From a virus: 35,771 bases of DNA. The DNA is taken from IMG/VR virus record IMGVR_UViG_3300010885_020387, positions 1 through 35,771 of that record; one strand, written 5' to 3'. The notes beneath the pieces are model-generated. The model ran no database searches, was not told where the DNA came from, and saw only the letters and a program-made list of their open reading frames with translations. Position 1 is the stretch's first letter. The number at the start of each line of letters is the position of its first letter. The position numbers and the translations under genes were made by a program. Shown here piece by piece: positions 22,158 to 29,130 of the stretch.

Positions 22158-24475
22158 TATTTGACCATCTTGCCGGATGCATCGAATTTAATGGCTTCAG
22201 CTGGTGGCTTGTCGGTTGGATTGCCCTCCGCGTCAAAATACTTGGCCGATTTCTTGCCCTTCTTTTTCTTAAGGGCTTCAACAACCTCCTCTTGGGGAGA
22301 TTGAACAACTGGCGGTGCAATAGGAACAGGCGCGGGAGGCGGTGCAGCTTGGCGCATTTCTTCTGCCGTCAAGATATGATGAACGGCCTCGGCAGTGTCT
22401 TTTGACATTGCCTCAAGTTCAGCAATCGTGCGGATAACCTCGGCAACGTGTTCCGGCGTTAGTCCTGCTGCCTGAGCCGATGCAATAGCATCAGCAGCTT
22501 GCGCTCTAGCCAGTTCAGCATCAGCCCTAGCCTTGTCGGCATCAGCTTTAATCTTGTCGGCTTCCGCATAGGTCTTTTCTGTCTTGGCTTTGCTTTCTTC
22601 AAGTTCGGCTTGCGTTTCCGCATCGGTTTTTTGCTTTTTGGCATCGAGTGCCTGCCCCATTTGTTCAATTTGATTTTGCAGGGCTTTGATCGCTTGATCG
22701 GCTTGCTGCAATTTCTGTGCGTTCGGATCGCCGTCATCTTGCATTTGCGGGAATAACTTACGGAGGCGCTCAACGATTTGCTCTGATTCCGGTAAGTCTA
22801 GGTTCTTTACAAACAAATCACCAAGCACGGGAATTGTCTGCGGTAATGCCGTCATCATGCTTTGTAATAGTTCAGCACTTTCGCGGCGTTGCGATACGGC
22901 TGATTGGCCTACCGTGGCTATAACATCATACTTGCCTACGCCCAGATTAAAAAACGCTTGTGACGGGTTATTGCCTGCCGGTGCGTAATTGCCCTTTGCT
23001 TGTTTAATGACTGGCTGATTGATTGGCACCATTGCCTTGCTGCCATCATCGCCGATAATCCGCATAATACGCTGGCCGGTGTAAACCTTCGGGATAAGGT
23101 CGATTAAAATGCGTCCGACATGGCGGATTGATGTTTGCAGGTTGTCCACGAAGTGAAACGTGGAATTGTCACCTTGCGCTTGTCGAGCCAATATGGCCTT
23201 GCCGGACTTCTCATTACCATTCGCTCCAAGGCTTGCATCGAATATGCCAAGGGCTGCTTTAATACCATCTGCCGCCGATAGCGTTTCCTGATACATGGCA
23301 GGACTGCCCTGCGGCGCTGGCTGGCGCTGTGGTGGAACTGCCGCATATGTGCCGTCAGGTAATTTAACTGGATCGTATTCTAAGAAAGCATATGTCTCAT
23401 TGTTCGCCTGCGCCCATTTTCTAGCGGCGGACTTGAACTGTCCAACCATGCCGACAAACGGAGCTTTGGGCTGCAATGCAACGATTTCGGTTCCAGCAGT
23501 CAGCCAGTAGTTAAACCGGCGTTGCGGGTCTTTGGCGTGATATACAAGCGACAAGAACTTGCGGCGACCATCGTCGTTAACTTCCTCGCCGTAAACAGGA
23601 ACCAATGGGATATATTTACCAAGCCAGTCGGTTTCTTCTAAAACTTCGCAGCCGGTAAACTTACACCATTTAATCTTAGGCTGTTTAACAACACGTTCTT
23701 GCAGAATATCTAGGCCAGCGGCTTCGGCATCGTCTTTCTTCATAATGCCTTGCGGTGTCTGCACTATGCTGATTTCTTCATATTCCTTGTAAAAATACTC
23801 AGCGACCCTGACACTTTCATCCGAATACCAGCCATCAGTTGAGCCGTAACCCTCTGCGCTGATTGGCTCTGCATCTGGGTATTCAGCTTCAAACGCCTCG
23901 TGTTCGGTGTCAGTAAAGATAAATCCATACTCAGCATCAGAGCCGTCAAGTTCTTTGCTGTTGGGGTCAAGCATCACGGTTGAGAAATTGGCAACACGCT
24001 CAATTTTGATTTCTTGGTCAAAGCTTTCATCATCAGCATATTGGGTATTAACTCTTATCCAGCCATAACCAGCCGATACTGCATTGAGTGCTGCAGTGTC
24101 GTAGGCGTTGTCAGCGCATGATTGCGTCTCGATGTTGCGAACAATGCCCTTCATCACACGGGCTGTTTCAACGTCTGCCTTGCTATCAATCGGGTTAACC
24201 TGAATAGCTGGCCGTGTCTGGCGCATACTATTGATAACCTGCAGGATTGAAGCGTGAACACGGTTTTCAGTTAAACAAGGACGGCCTTCTTTTTGACGCT
24301 TGCTTTTGATTTCATCCGGCCATTGATCGCCCATAAGGGCAAAGCTGACATCTTCAGAGCCGCGTGAATATTCAGTCGAATAATAATCAGTGCAAATCTG
24401 GGCGCGTTCTAGCGCGTCCTGCAAAAGATCATCGTCTTTTTCTGATTTTTCTTGTTTGCCAGTTTCTTCGGCCAT
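22157..24475 (-). CDS. Portal protein, P22 gp1-like
   Basis: 772 residues (P22 gp1: 725). The N-terminal region 'YYSTEYSRGSEDVSFALMGD' followed by QWP, then 'RPCLTENRVHASILQVINSM', is characteristic of P22-type portals; 'QPKAPFVGMVGQFKSAARKW' is part of the core. The C-terminal third (about 560-650) is a long Lys/Glu/Ala coiled coil, comparable to the barrel of P22 gp1, followed by a Pro-rich segment and a basic tail. It forms the dodecameric DNA channel. The start is the ATG at 24475; a TTG two codons upstream is possible. Its own promoter is at 24532-24559. Confidence 0.92.
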   Translation of the reverse strand: MAEETGKQEKSEKDDDLLQDALERAQICTDYYSTEYSRGSEDVSFALMGDQWPDEIKSKRQKEGRPCLTENRVHASILQVINSMRQTRPAIQVNPIDSKADVETARVMKGIVRNIETQSCADNAYDTAALNAVSAGYGWIRVNTQYADDESFDQEIKIERVANFSTVMLDPNSKELDGSDAEYGFIFTDTEHEAFEAEYPDAEPISAEGYGSTDGWYSDESVRVAEYFYKEYEEISIVQTPQGIMKKDDAEAAGLDILQERVVKQPKIKWCKFTGCEVLEETDWLGKYIPLVPVYGEEVNDDGRRKFLSLVYHAKDPQRRFNYWLTAGTEIVALQPKAPFVGMVGQFKSAARKWAQANNETYAFLEYDPVKLPDGTYAAVPPQRQPAPQGSPAMYQETLSAADGIKAALGIFDASLGANGNEKSGKAILARQAQGDNSTFHFVDNLQTSIRHVGRILIDLIPKVYTGQRIMRIIGDDGSKAMVPINQPVIKQAKGNYAPAGNNPSQAFFNLGVGKYDVIATVGQSAVSQRRESAELLQSMMTALPQTIPVLGDLFVKNLDLPESEQIVERLRKLFPQMQDDGDPNAQKLQQADQAIKALQNQIEQMGQALDAKKQKTDAETQAELEESKAKTEKTYAEADKIKADADKARADAELARAQAADAIASAQAAGLTPEHVAEVIRTIAELEAMSKDTAEAVHHILTAEEMRQAAPPPAPVPIAPPVVQSPQEEVVEALKKKKGKKSAKYFDAEGNPTDKPPAEAIKFDASGKMVK

Positions 24476-24488
24476 GCTCAATATAAAG

Positions 24489-24504
24489 GTTAACAGTGGT
24501 TAAC
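24489..24504. repeat. GTTAAC dyad in the portal leader
   Basis: GTTAAC-AGTG-GTTAAC: two copies of a palindromic hexamer 4 bp apart, flanked by a wider GCTCA...TGAGC pair (24477-24481 and 24506-24510). It lies between the portal promoter and the portal start, so it may be an operator or an RNA hairpin controlling portal synthesis. Confidence 0.5.
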
Positions 24505-24531
24505 GTGAGCATGGCAAAGCCAAGGATTGTT

Positions 24532-24559
24532 AATATACTTGGATTATAGTTTTTTGCAA
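24532..24559 (-). promoter_or_regulatory. Sigma-70-like promoter before portal
   Basis: On the minus strand: -35 TTGCAA (24559-24554), 16-bp spacer, -10 TATATT (24537-24532), in the 90-bp gap between terL and portal. A CCAAG...CTTGG dyad spans the -10 region. Confidence 0.5.
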
Positions 24560-24565
24560 GAAATT

Positions 24566-25846
24566 TTATCCCATCCAACTCGATGCTGCTTGGCGGTGTG
24601 CGTATGGATCGCCCTGTGGTTTTGTTTCCGTGATGTTGCCCTTAATCTCAGCCGCCGCTAATGCTGCGTATCGTGCAGCACTTGCACCATGTGAAGCCCA
24701 ATCGTGTTTTGGTTTTGATTTAAAGACCGAGCGTTCCTCATCCCACTCGTAAGCATAGTTCTCTAGTGCCTGCAGCCCGTCCGCGCATTTATCAGCATCG
24801 AACGCGCTAAAGTGTATGGTCTGGCGCAGTAGCTCAATGCCCGGATTTATATCTTGCTCTCTAGGCAGCAGCGTTGTTTCTATGCCCATATCAGCAAACT
24901 GAACTGTCGGCTTCAACCCTCTGATGTTTCCATGACCGCCGTCATGCGGCAGGAAATGGCCATCCTTCATGTAATTGTATGGCTTTGATTTAATCAGCCG
25001 CGCATAGAAGTCCATCTGTTCGCCGGAGTTTTCGTAATATTCTAACCAACGCAATTCACGCCCAACGAATTGAAGCCACCAAATCGCATAAGCATCACCA
25101 AAGCCCAAATCGTGCGCGGTAAATACTTCGAACGCTGGATCATACGGAACCTTGCATATACGCCCTTCAGCCCTAGCCTTATCGAGTTGCTTGGCATAAA
25201 CAGCACCGGATTTGCGCGTATCAAAGCCACCCTCCCAAATGTGTTCGTATGCTTCGGGGTCGTTTGCTTCAAGCTTAAGGCGTTCTTTGTTAAGCACTTC
25301 AGGAAAAAATGGGTTATCTCGCCAAGAAACTTTTTTTACAAAAGTATCCTCATCAGCACCTTTGACAAACTGTGTGTATGTAGGATCTGATCTATTCTTA
25401 GGATTAAAACTTATCCAGATCTCTGAATTATCTTTTCGGATTGTAGGAATGATAATTTCATAACTACGTTTCGATACGTTCTCCGCTTCCTCTATCCATA
25501 GGACATCGGTGCCTTCTAAGGATTTCAAATCAGTAGTGTTATGCTTTAAGCCCCGAAATATAAATTCAGTTCCGTTCTTGCCGCGAATCTCGGTTTCTAA
25601 CACGCGGTAAAAATCTTGTAAGCCGTATTCGGTGATTAAATCCGACAGCAGTCTATGAACGCTGTCTTTAATTGATTTCTGGATTTCACGGGCACAGCAG
25701 ATAAGCATTTTGCGCTGCATACCCTGAATAAGTAACGCCCTAGCTATGTTGTGAGATTTAGCCCCACCGCGTCCGCCGTAGTAAACCTTATAACGCTTTG
25801 GGCTAAATAGCGGCTTAAATGCTTTGGGGATTTGTAAATCAGCCAA
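24566..25846 (-). CDS. terL: Terminase large subunit
   Basis: 426 residues, PBSX/Terminase_3-type. Walker A is GGRGGAKS (24-31), Walker B with catalytic Glu is VLWIEEAENV (115-124), and the coupling motif is in SFNPKN (146-151). The nuclease domain begins near 245 with HDLGFGD (Asp246), followed by 'LPHDGGHGN' and a C-terminal 'PKHDWASHGASAARYAALA' that carries the last acidic cluster. It is the ATP-driven packaging motor and headful/site nuclease. It overlaps terS by 8 bp. Of the whole set this is one of the surest calls. Confidence 0.95.
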   Translation of the reverse strand: MADLQIPKAFKPLFSPKRYKVYYGGRGGAKSHNIARALLIQGMQRKMLICCAREIQKSIKDSVHRLLSDLITEYGLQDFYRVLETEIRGKNGTEFIFRGLKHNTTDLKSLEGTDVLWIEEAENVSKRSYEIIIPTIRKDNSEIWISFNPKNRSDPTYTQFVKGADEDTFVKKVSWRDNPFFPEVLNKERLKLEANDPEAYEHIWEGGFDTRKSGAVYAKQLDKARAEGRICKVPYDPAFEVFTAHDLGFGDAYAIWWLQFVGRELRWLEYYENSGEQMDFYARLIKSKPYNYMKDGHFLPHDGGHGNIRGLKPTVQFADMGIETTLLPREQDINPGIELLRQTIHFSAFDADKCADGLQALENYAYEWDEERSVFKSKPKHDWASHGASAARYAALAAAEIKGNITETKPQGDPYAHRQAASSWMG

Positions 25847-26123
25847 CGAATGTAACCGTGTGGTTATGCTCTATGGGGTTTTCTTTATCCCCGACATGCT
25901 CGGCGCGTTGCAGCTTCGGGATGTGATATTCAACAACTGACATGAACGCTTTAAACGCTGCATCTGGATCGCGCATGGCAATTTTATCGAGCCAGCCGGT
26001 TAATCTATCCGCGTTGCTATCGACAAATAGGGCTATCGCCTCGCGTGCTTGTGCCGTTGCCTTGTTGCTGGTTCCAGCAGGCCGTCCGTTTGTGTTGCCA
26101 GATTGTCCCTTTTGAAATGTCAC
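25839..26123 (-). CDS. terS: Probable terminase small subunit
   Basis: 94 residues. 'FQKGQSGNTNGRPAGTSNKA' at the N-terminus is the DUF5681-type opening often found in phage small terminases and HTH-like DNA-binding proteins; a helical core follows (AREAIALFVDSNADRLTGWL, DAAFKAFMSVVEYHI). It lies directly before terL with an 8-bp overlap, the standard position for the DNA-recognition subunit. Assignment rests on position plus the N-terminal motif. A palindromic promoter region lies upstream at 26160-26173. Confidence 0.75.
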   Translation of the reverse strand: MTFQKGQSGNTNGRPAGTSNKATAQAREAIALFVDSNADRLTGWLDKIAMRDPDAAFKAFMSVVEYHIPKLQRAEHVGDKENPIEHNHTVTFVG

Positions 26124-26159
26124 TTGTTTTCTCTTGTTGTTTTCAACAAATCAATGTGC

Positions 26160-26173
26160 GGTATTATAATACC
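26160..26173. promoter_or_regulatory. Perfect 14-bp palindrome overlapping a -10 box (terS promoter)
   Basis: GGTATTATAATACC is its own reverse complement and contains TATAAT on both strands. On the minus strand it would place a -10 at 26168-26163; the best -35 (TTCACG at 26193-26188) is 19 bp away, so the promoter may need an activator. A GATTC (GANTC) site lies at 26182-26186 inside the spacer. An inverted repeat TTGTTG-TTTT-CAACAA (near 26134-26149) follows towards terS. Confidence 0.5.
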
Positions 26174-26196
26174 ATAACCAAGATTCCCGTGAAACA

Positions 26197-26484
26197 TTAT
26201 TTAATTACCCCGCTCTCGAATAACCATCCGATTGTTTTCCTGTGTGCTAGTTCCCAATAAAAAATCTTATTTTCGCGTGATAGTTTTCCTGCGTCTATTT
26301 TCTGGTGGCAATCATGGCAGAGGAAAGCTACTCGGTAATCGTGTGCCTTAATCCCCATTCCCTTACCGTCAGCGATTCTATTTGAATGAGCAGCCACTAC
26401 CGTACCGTCATTATTTTTATCGCACAGGTGACAGGATAATGAGTCCCTAGCGGCCTTTAAAATCTTAGGTGAGCGGTAGTTCAA
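26197..26484 (-). CDS. DUF1364-type putative HNH-like nuclease
   Basis: 95 residues. RSPKILKAARDSLSCHLC at the N-terminus, H33 in VAAHSN, 'GKGMGIKAHD' (40-49) and CHDCHQKID (C56, C59, H60) match DUF1364, a phage family with a zinc-bound HNH-like fold found in replication/recombination blocks. A nuclease role is inferred. It overlaps the upstream gene by ATGA and is the last gene before the packaging module. Confidence 0.8.
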   Translation of the reverse strand: MNYRSPKILKAARDSLSCHLCDKNNDGTVVAAHSNRIADGKGMGIKAHDYRVAFLCHDCHQKIDAGKLSRENKIFYWELAHRKTIGWLFESGVIK

Positions 26485-26747
26485 TTGAACCTGTTTGATC
26501 TTGGTGGAAGTCCGTTGATTAAATTCGTCTTGATCGTCCAGAACGACCGGCGGGTGATAAAGCCCTTTTCACTGATACCTTCGCCGACTTCTTCGACTGC
26601 AATAGCGGTGACTTGCGGAAAGCCCCTATCGTGCCAGAATTTTTTGATGTTCTGCGCCCACCTAATGTTGTTAGCGCGGTCATCGCGCTTGTCGTTTTGG
26701 ATTGCGACGATTTGATCTGCTGGCATAATTTGAACAAATTGATTCAT
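26481..26747 (-). CDS. Hypothetical early protein
   Basis: 88 residues from the ATG at 26747, which has AGGGGA 7 bases upstream. An in-frame ATG at 26777 overlaps the stop of the replication gene (TGATG) and would add 10 residues. The pattern 'ADQIVAIQNDKRDDRANNIR', then 'AQNIKKFWHDRGFPQVTAIA', suggests an alpha/beta fold. Basic ends, no membrane segment. No family recognised. It lies between the replication initiator and the DUF1364 gene, so DNA metabolism is a reasonable guess only. Confidence 0.6.
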   Translation of the reverse strand: MNQFVQIMPADQIVAIQNDKRDDRANNIRWAQNIKKFWHDRGFPQVTAIAVEEVGEGISEKGFITRRSFWTIKTNLINGLPPRSNRFN

Positions 26748-26776
26748 GCGGTTTCCCCTGTTTTTAAATTCTGCCA

Positions 26777-27424
26777 TCACGCCCATTTATCTTTTTTAGC
26801 TAAATCTGGATGGTTTCTTGCGTAACCACGAATAAATCCAATGAAGGCGCCGTCAGGGTTATTCGGTACCTCCGCCTCCTTCGATAACCACTCAGATTCG
26901 AGCGAATGAATATCCGCCCTAGGTAAAATTTCTTTAGCCGCTTCAATTGTTTTTGTTTTCAGTTTTATATTTTTTCTTTCCAAAACCTTTTCCTGACAAC
27001 CCGACGAAGGGTTAAGGGTTAAGGTATCTGGAGAAGGTATCTGGTTAAGGTATAAGGCCGGGCAAGTTCCGTTATCTAACGGTGGCTTAACTGTAGTAGT
27101 GCCGTTATCTGGCAAAATACTAGCAATTTCAGTCTTATGCGGATGTTGGTGTGCTAAGAAATTATTTATCTTGATGATGCTTTCACTACCTATTGTGTAT
27201 CTTGTGATGAAGCCCTTATCTGCTAAAATCTGTAGCATAACGTGTACGTCACAGTTGTCGTACGGAAGAATTTCGGCCTTTATCTTCTTTGGCCGGTCTA
27301 GCAACTTTCCTTCACGGTCGGCCAAACACCATAAACCCGTGAACAAAATGCGCGTTAACGGATCACATTCAGCCAGTATGTCGTTTGTAAAAAATGATGG
27401 TTTAAGCAACCGCGTTCTTGCCAT
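26777..27424 (-). CDS. Replication initiator-like protein (winged-helix N-terminus)
   Basis: 215 residues. The N-terminus MARTRLLKPSFFTNDILAEC, then 'TRILFTGLWCLADREGKLLD' and 'RPKKIKAEILPYDN', is typical of phage replication-initiation or DnaD-like proteins. 'ILADKGFITRYTIGSESIIK' is the wing of the DNA-binding domain. A low-complexity linker (about 105-145) is encoded by an iteron-like repeat array, as in lambda O. The C-terminal helix (DGAFIGFIRGYARNHPDLAK) may contact host helicase or its loader. No helicase gene is present in the window, so host DnaB would be recruited (inference). Confidence 0.78.
   Translation of the reverse strand: MARTRLLKPSFFTNDILAECDPLTRILFTGLWCLADREGKLLDRPKKIKAEILPYDNCDVHVMLQILADKGFITRYTIGSESIIKINNFLAHQHPHKTEIASILPDNGTTTVKPPLDNGTCPALYLNQIPSPDTLTLNPSSGCQEKVLERKNIKLKTKTIEAAKEILPRADIHSLESEWLSKEAEVPNNPDGAFIGFIRGYARNHPDLAKKDKWA
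27009..27112. repeat. ori: Iteron-like repeats in the initiator gene; candidate replication origin
   Basis: Plus strand from 27009: GGGTTAA twice, then GGTATCTGGAGAA (27023-27035) and GGTATCTGGTTAA (27036-27048), then GGTATAAGG. Further GTTATCTAA (27071-27079) and GTTATCTGG (27104-27112) share the same core. A very AT-rich tract (about 26938-26990) lies on the side towards the 3' end of the gene. Iterons inside the initiator gene beside an AT-rich unwinding tract is the arrangement of lambda ori in gene O. Confidence 0.55.
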
Positions 27425-27692
27425 AGCATCCTCTTTCCATTTCTATATCTTTTCGCATGTCATTTTTTTCGTGAAGCAGGCCGTGACAGGTCTCACATAA
27501 CGTAACAAGGCAATCATCCGGATATTCCCAAGGAAGTTTGTTGTCCTCGTAATATTGATGATGAACCTGCAAATGCTTAGTGGTTCCGCATGTCGTGCAT
27601 GAATAAGCATCGCGGTACATTACGTCGTCGCGTCTCTGCCTCCACAATGGGTCTTTTAGGGTTTCGTAATATAATTCCTTACGGGTCACCAT
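27402..27692 (-). CDS. HNH endonuclease
   Basis: 96 residues. The HNH domain is nearly complete: C32-x2-C35, LQVHH (41-45, catalytic His pair), an Asn at 51, and C66-x2-C69-H70 with LLH (72-74). N-terminal 'YYETLKDPLWRQRRDDVMYR' is the common lead-in helix of phage and restriction HNH proteins. The size and place among replication genes fit a phage HNH protein that helps packaging or resolves DNA, rather than a homing element. It overlaps both neighbours (23 bp and 7 bp). Confidence 0.88.
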   Translation of the reverse strand: MVTRKELYYETLKDPLWRQRRDDVMYRDAYSCTTCGTTKHLQVHHQYYEDNKLPWEYPDDCLVTLCETCHGLLHEKNDMRKDIEMERGCYGKNAVA

Positions 27693-27913
27693 GGCCGACC
27701 CCTAGTGAGAATTTTAGGAACCTTGTGTGATTTTTGGGGGTCTCGATTGCAAAGACCAAGCCGATGTATCTTGCCCATAACAGCACTTCTGGAAAGGAGT
27801 CCAAATATATCCGCTATTTCTGAAGCTGAATATCCTTCAGCCCAAAGCTTTTTTAACTTAACAACATTATCGTCATTCCAATCCATCGGCGGTGACTTCG
27901 GGGCGTACAACAT
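27686..27913 (-). CDS. GcrA-family regulator (DNA-binding domain only)
   Basis: 75 residues. MDWNDDNVVKLKKLWAEGYS (10-29), then ASEIADIFG, SRSAVMGKIHRLGL (41-54), is the signature of the GcrA N-terminal helix-turn-helix. Host GcrA is a cell-cycle regulator of Alphaproteobacteria that works with sigma-70 at promoters carrying CcrM-methylated GANTC sites. This copy ends soon after the HTH, so the C-terminal RNA-polymerase-binding part of full-length GcrA (about 170 aa) is missing or very short. The start at 27913 overlaps the rusA stop (TGATG) with GGAG upstream. Confidence 0.88.
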   Translation of the reverse strand: MLYAPKSPPMDWNDDNVVKLKKLWAEGYSASEIADIFGLLSRSAVMGKIHRLGLCNRDPQKSHKVPKILTRGRPW

Positions 27914-28311
27914 CAAACCAACTCCTTGACAGTTACTATTGCCTTTTCTTCATTGCCATATGCGCGGCTTGCGCTGATTGAATTGATGTAACTGTCGTCG
28001 ACATAAACAATGTTATTCATCCCGTCGAGGAGAGCCTTAATCTGATTGTCAACGTCGCAAAATGTCGGAAAAAGTTTGTAATTCAGGGCTAGTTCACGCT
28101 TCTTCTTTGTGAACGATTTGGGGATTTTGACGGTTATGTCGATTAGAACTGACAAATAACCGATGATGGGAGGCTGGCCTCGCATTGCTGTTTTTGCAAT
28201 CGTTCCGACAAGCTTCTCAAAGTCGCGGGTTTCTTTTTTGGTGTAATGATTAAATCCACCTGTGCGTTGCTTTGGCTGTATTTTGCCGGGGATTTCAAAG
28301 TGAATAATCAT
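27913..28311 (-). CDS. rusA: RusA-type Holliday junction resolvase
   Basis: 132 residues. 'FEIPGKIQPKQR' at the N-terminus, then DVDNQIKALLD (86-96) and YVDDSYI (103-109), are the expected acidic catalytic residues and the Lys of RusA. It cuts four-way junctions formed during phage recombination and clears DNA for packaging. It is coupled by ATGA to the upstream gene and by TGATG to the GcrA-like gene. Confidence 0.9.
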   Translation of the reverse strand: MIIHFEIPGKIQPKQRTGGFNHYTKKETRDFEKLVGTIAKTAMRGQPPIIGYLSVLIDITVKIPKSFTKKKRELALNYKLFPTFCDVDNQIKALLDGMNNIVYVDDSYINSISASRAYGNEEKAIVTVKELV

Positions 28312-28634
28312 GACGCCACATAGACGTAAACGCCTATCCTCCGCGCATGTGCTGAAACACGCTCGCTTGTTTTGTGACCTATGAATTTAAGCTGTTTGCA
28401 GCGGAATATCGCCCCCACGGAATTGGGATGAACCCATTCCGGCCTCGGCATTCTCTGCTGAATGTCATCCGATGTAACTTCACCATTCTGGCAAGCAAGC
28501 TGAATTGCCAACAGTCTGGCCGCTGTTACCCAATCCTTATTGTTGGTTTCAACAAGCTTACATCCCGCATCGCGGCGGCGACTACTTTCAATCAGGTCGA
28601 GAAGTGGTGCGCTATTTTCTAACACGCTTGGCAC
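28308..28634 (-). CDS. Hypothetical early protein with winged-helix-like core
   Basis: 108 residues from GTG at 28634; a second in-frame GTG at 28625 has better spacing (8 bases) from GGAG. No ATG start is available. 'DWVTAARLLAIQLACQNGEV' followed by 'TSDDIQQRMPRPEWVHPNSV' and 'GAIFRCKQLKFIGHKTSE' suggests helices followed by a wing, as in phage proteins near rusA. No catalytic motif. It probably acts in DNA metabolism or regulation (inference from neighbours). Confidence 0.65.
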   Translation of the reverse strand: MPSVLENSAPLLDLIESSRRRDAGCKLVETNNKDWVTAARLLAIQLACQNGEVTSDDIQQRMPRPEWVHPNSVGAIFRCKQLKFIGHKTSERVSAHARRIGVYVYVAS

Positions 28635-28812
28635 TCCGAGGCTTTGGCTTTGCCTTTTCGAGTGCCGTTAAGCGGCGTTCCAACAATGAAATATCTCTAA
28701 TTAAATAATTTAAACAGCTAACAATTTCTTGATAAGATAATTTCTGCTTCTTTACAAAATGCGGGAAAATCCGCATTAAATTTTTGCGCACATGTGAAAA
28801 AAAATCACTCAT
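28612..28812 (-). CDS. Small basic coiled-coil protein
   Basis: 66 residues. An N-terminal basic region (SHVRKNLMRIFPHFVKKQK), a short coiled coil (LNYLIRDISLLERRLTALEK) and a very basic tail (AKPKPRSAKRVRK) suggest a nucleic-acid or membrane-associated oligomer. It is coupled by ATGA to the Cro-like gene and overlaps the next gene by 23 bp. No family recognised. Confidence 0.6.
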   Translation of the reverse strand: MSDFFSHVRKNLMRIFPHFVKKQKLSYQEIVSCLNYLIRDISLLERRLTALEKAKPKPRSAKRVRK

Positions 28813-29033
28813 GCGTCACCGAAGATGTCTGGTCGCAATTGCGATTTCGTGACCCTGCCATCAGTTGCTTTTTCAATTGCAAAGCAATACTCCGGTGGAA
28901 CTCGATTGTCCCTATTCAACCAACACCAAACATGCCCCTGACTTATGCGCTTGCCGCTAAATGAGGTAATGCGCTTTGCAAGGGCAGTTTGCCCCCCAAC
29001 AATTTCGATAGCGTTTGCTAAATAAGTGCTCAT
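28809..29033 (-). CDS. Cro-like / YdaS-type HTH regulator
   Basis: 74 residues from the ATG at 29033; an in-frame extension to 29087 would run through the operator and is rejected. 'IEIVGGQTALAKRI' is the first part of the HTH, then 'ISQGHVWCWLNRDNRVPPEY' and 'CFAIEKATDGRVTKSQLRPD' with IF. This is the classic Cro/YdaS signature. It is the first gene of the leftward operon, divergent from the CI-like repressor, and probably shuts down lysogenic transcription. It should bind the palindromes at 29046-29061 and 29081-29094. Confidence 0.85.
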   Translation of the reverse strand: MSTYLANAIEIVGGQTALAKRITSFSGKRISQGHVWCWLNRDNRVPPEYCFAIEKATDGRVTKSQLRPDIFGDA

Positions 29034-29041
29034 GTGCAATA

Positions 29042-29070
29042 AGTTTACTGCATATGCAGTAGTCTTGCAA
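29042..29070 (-). promoter_or_regulatory. Leftward early promoter with embedded operator
   Basis: Minus strand: -35 TTGCAA (29070-29065), 17-bp spacer, -10 TAAACT (29047-29042). The spacer holds TACTGCATATGCAGTA (29046-29061), a perfect 16-bp palindrome, so repressor binding would block RNA polymerase directly. It drives the Cro-like gene and the operon behind it. Confidence 0.65.
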
Positions 29071-29080
29071 GCAAAAAATG

Positions 29081-29094
29081 ACTGCATTTTCTGT
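29081..29094. promoter_or_regulatory. Secondary, degenerate operator
   Basis: ACTGCA-TT-TTCTGT: one perfect half-site and one with 4 of 6 matches to TGCAGT. Its centre is 34 bp from the perfect operator and it lies before the CI-like gene, so it could autoregulate the repressor. Confidence 0.45.
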
Positions 29095-29130
29095 TAAGAC
29101 ATATTTTTTTTTATTAGCTACTTAGAAATT

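Noticed and set aside
27009-27057. Possible CRISPR-type array
   Set aside because: Units are only 7-13 bp, adjacent without spacers, and inside a coding gene; iterons fit better.
27402-27692. HNH gene as a homing endonuclease insertion
   Set aside because: It is coupled by overlaps on both sides and no interrupted gene or intron is visible, so an ordinary phage HNH protein is more likely.
28809-29087. Longer Cro-like protein starting at 29087
   Set aside because: The extra 18 residues would be encoded by the promoter and operator; the family starts at the MSTYLANAIE methionine (29033).
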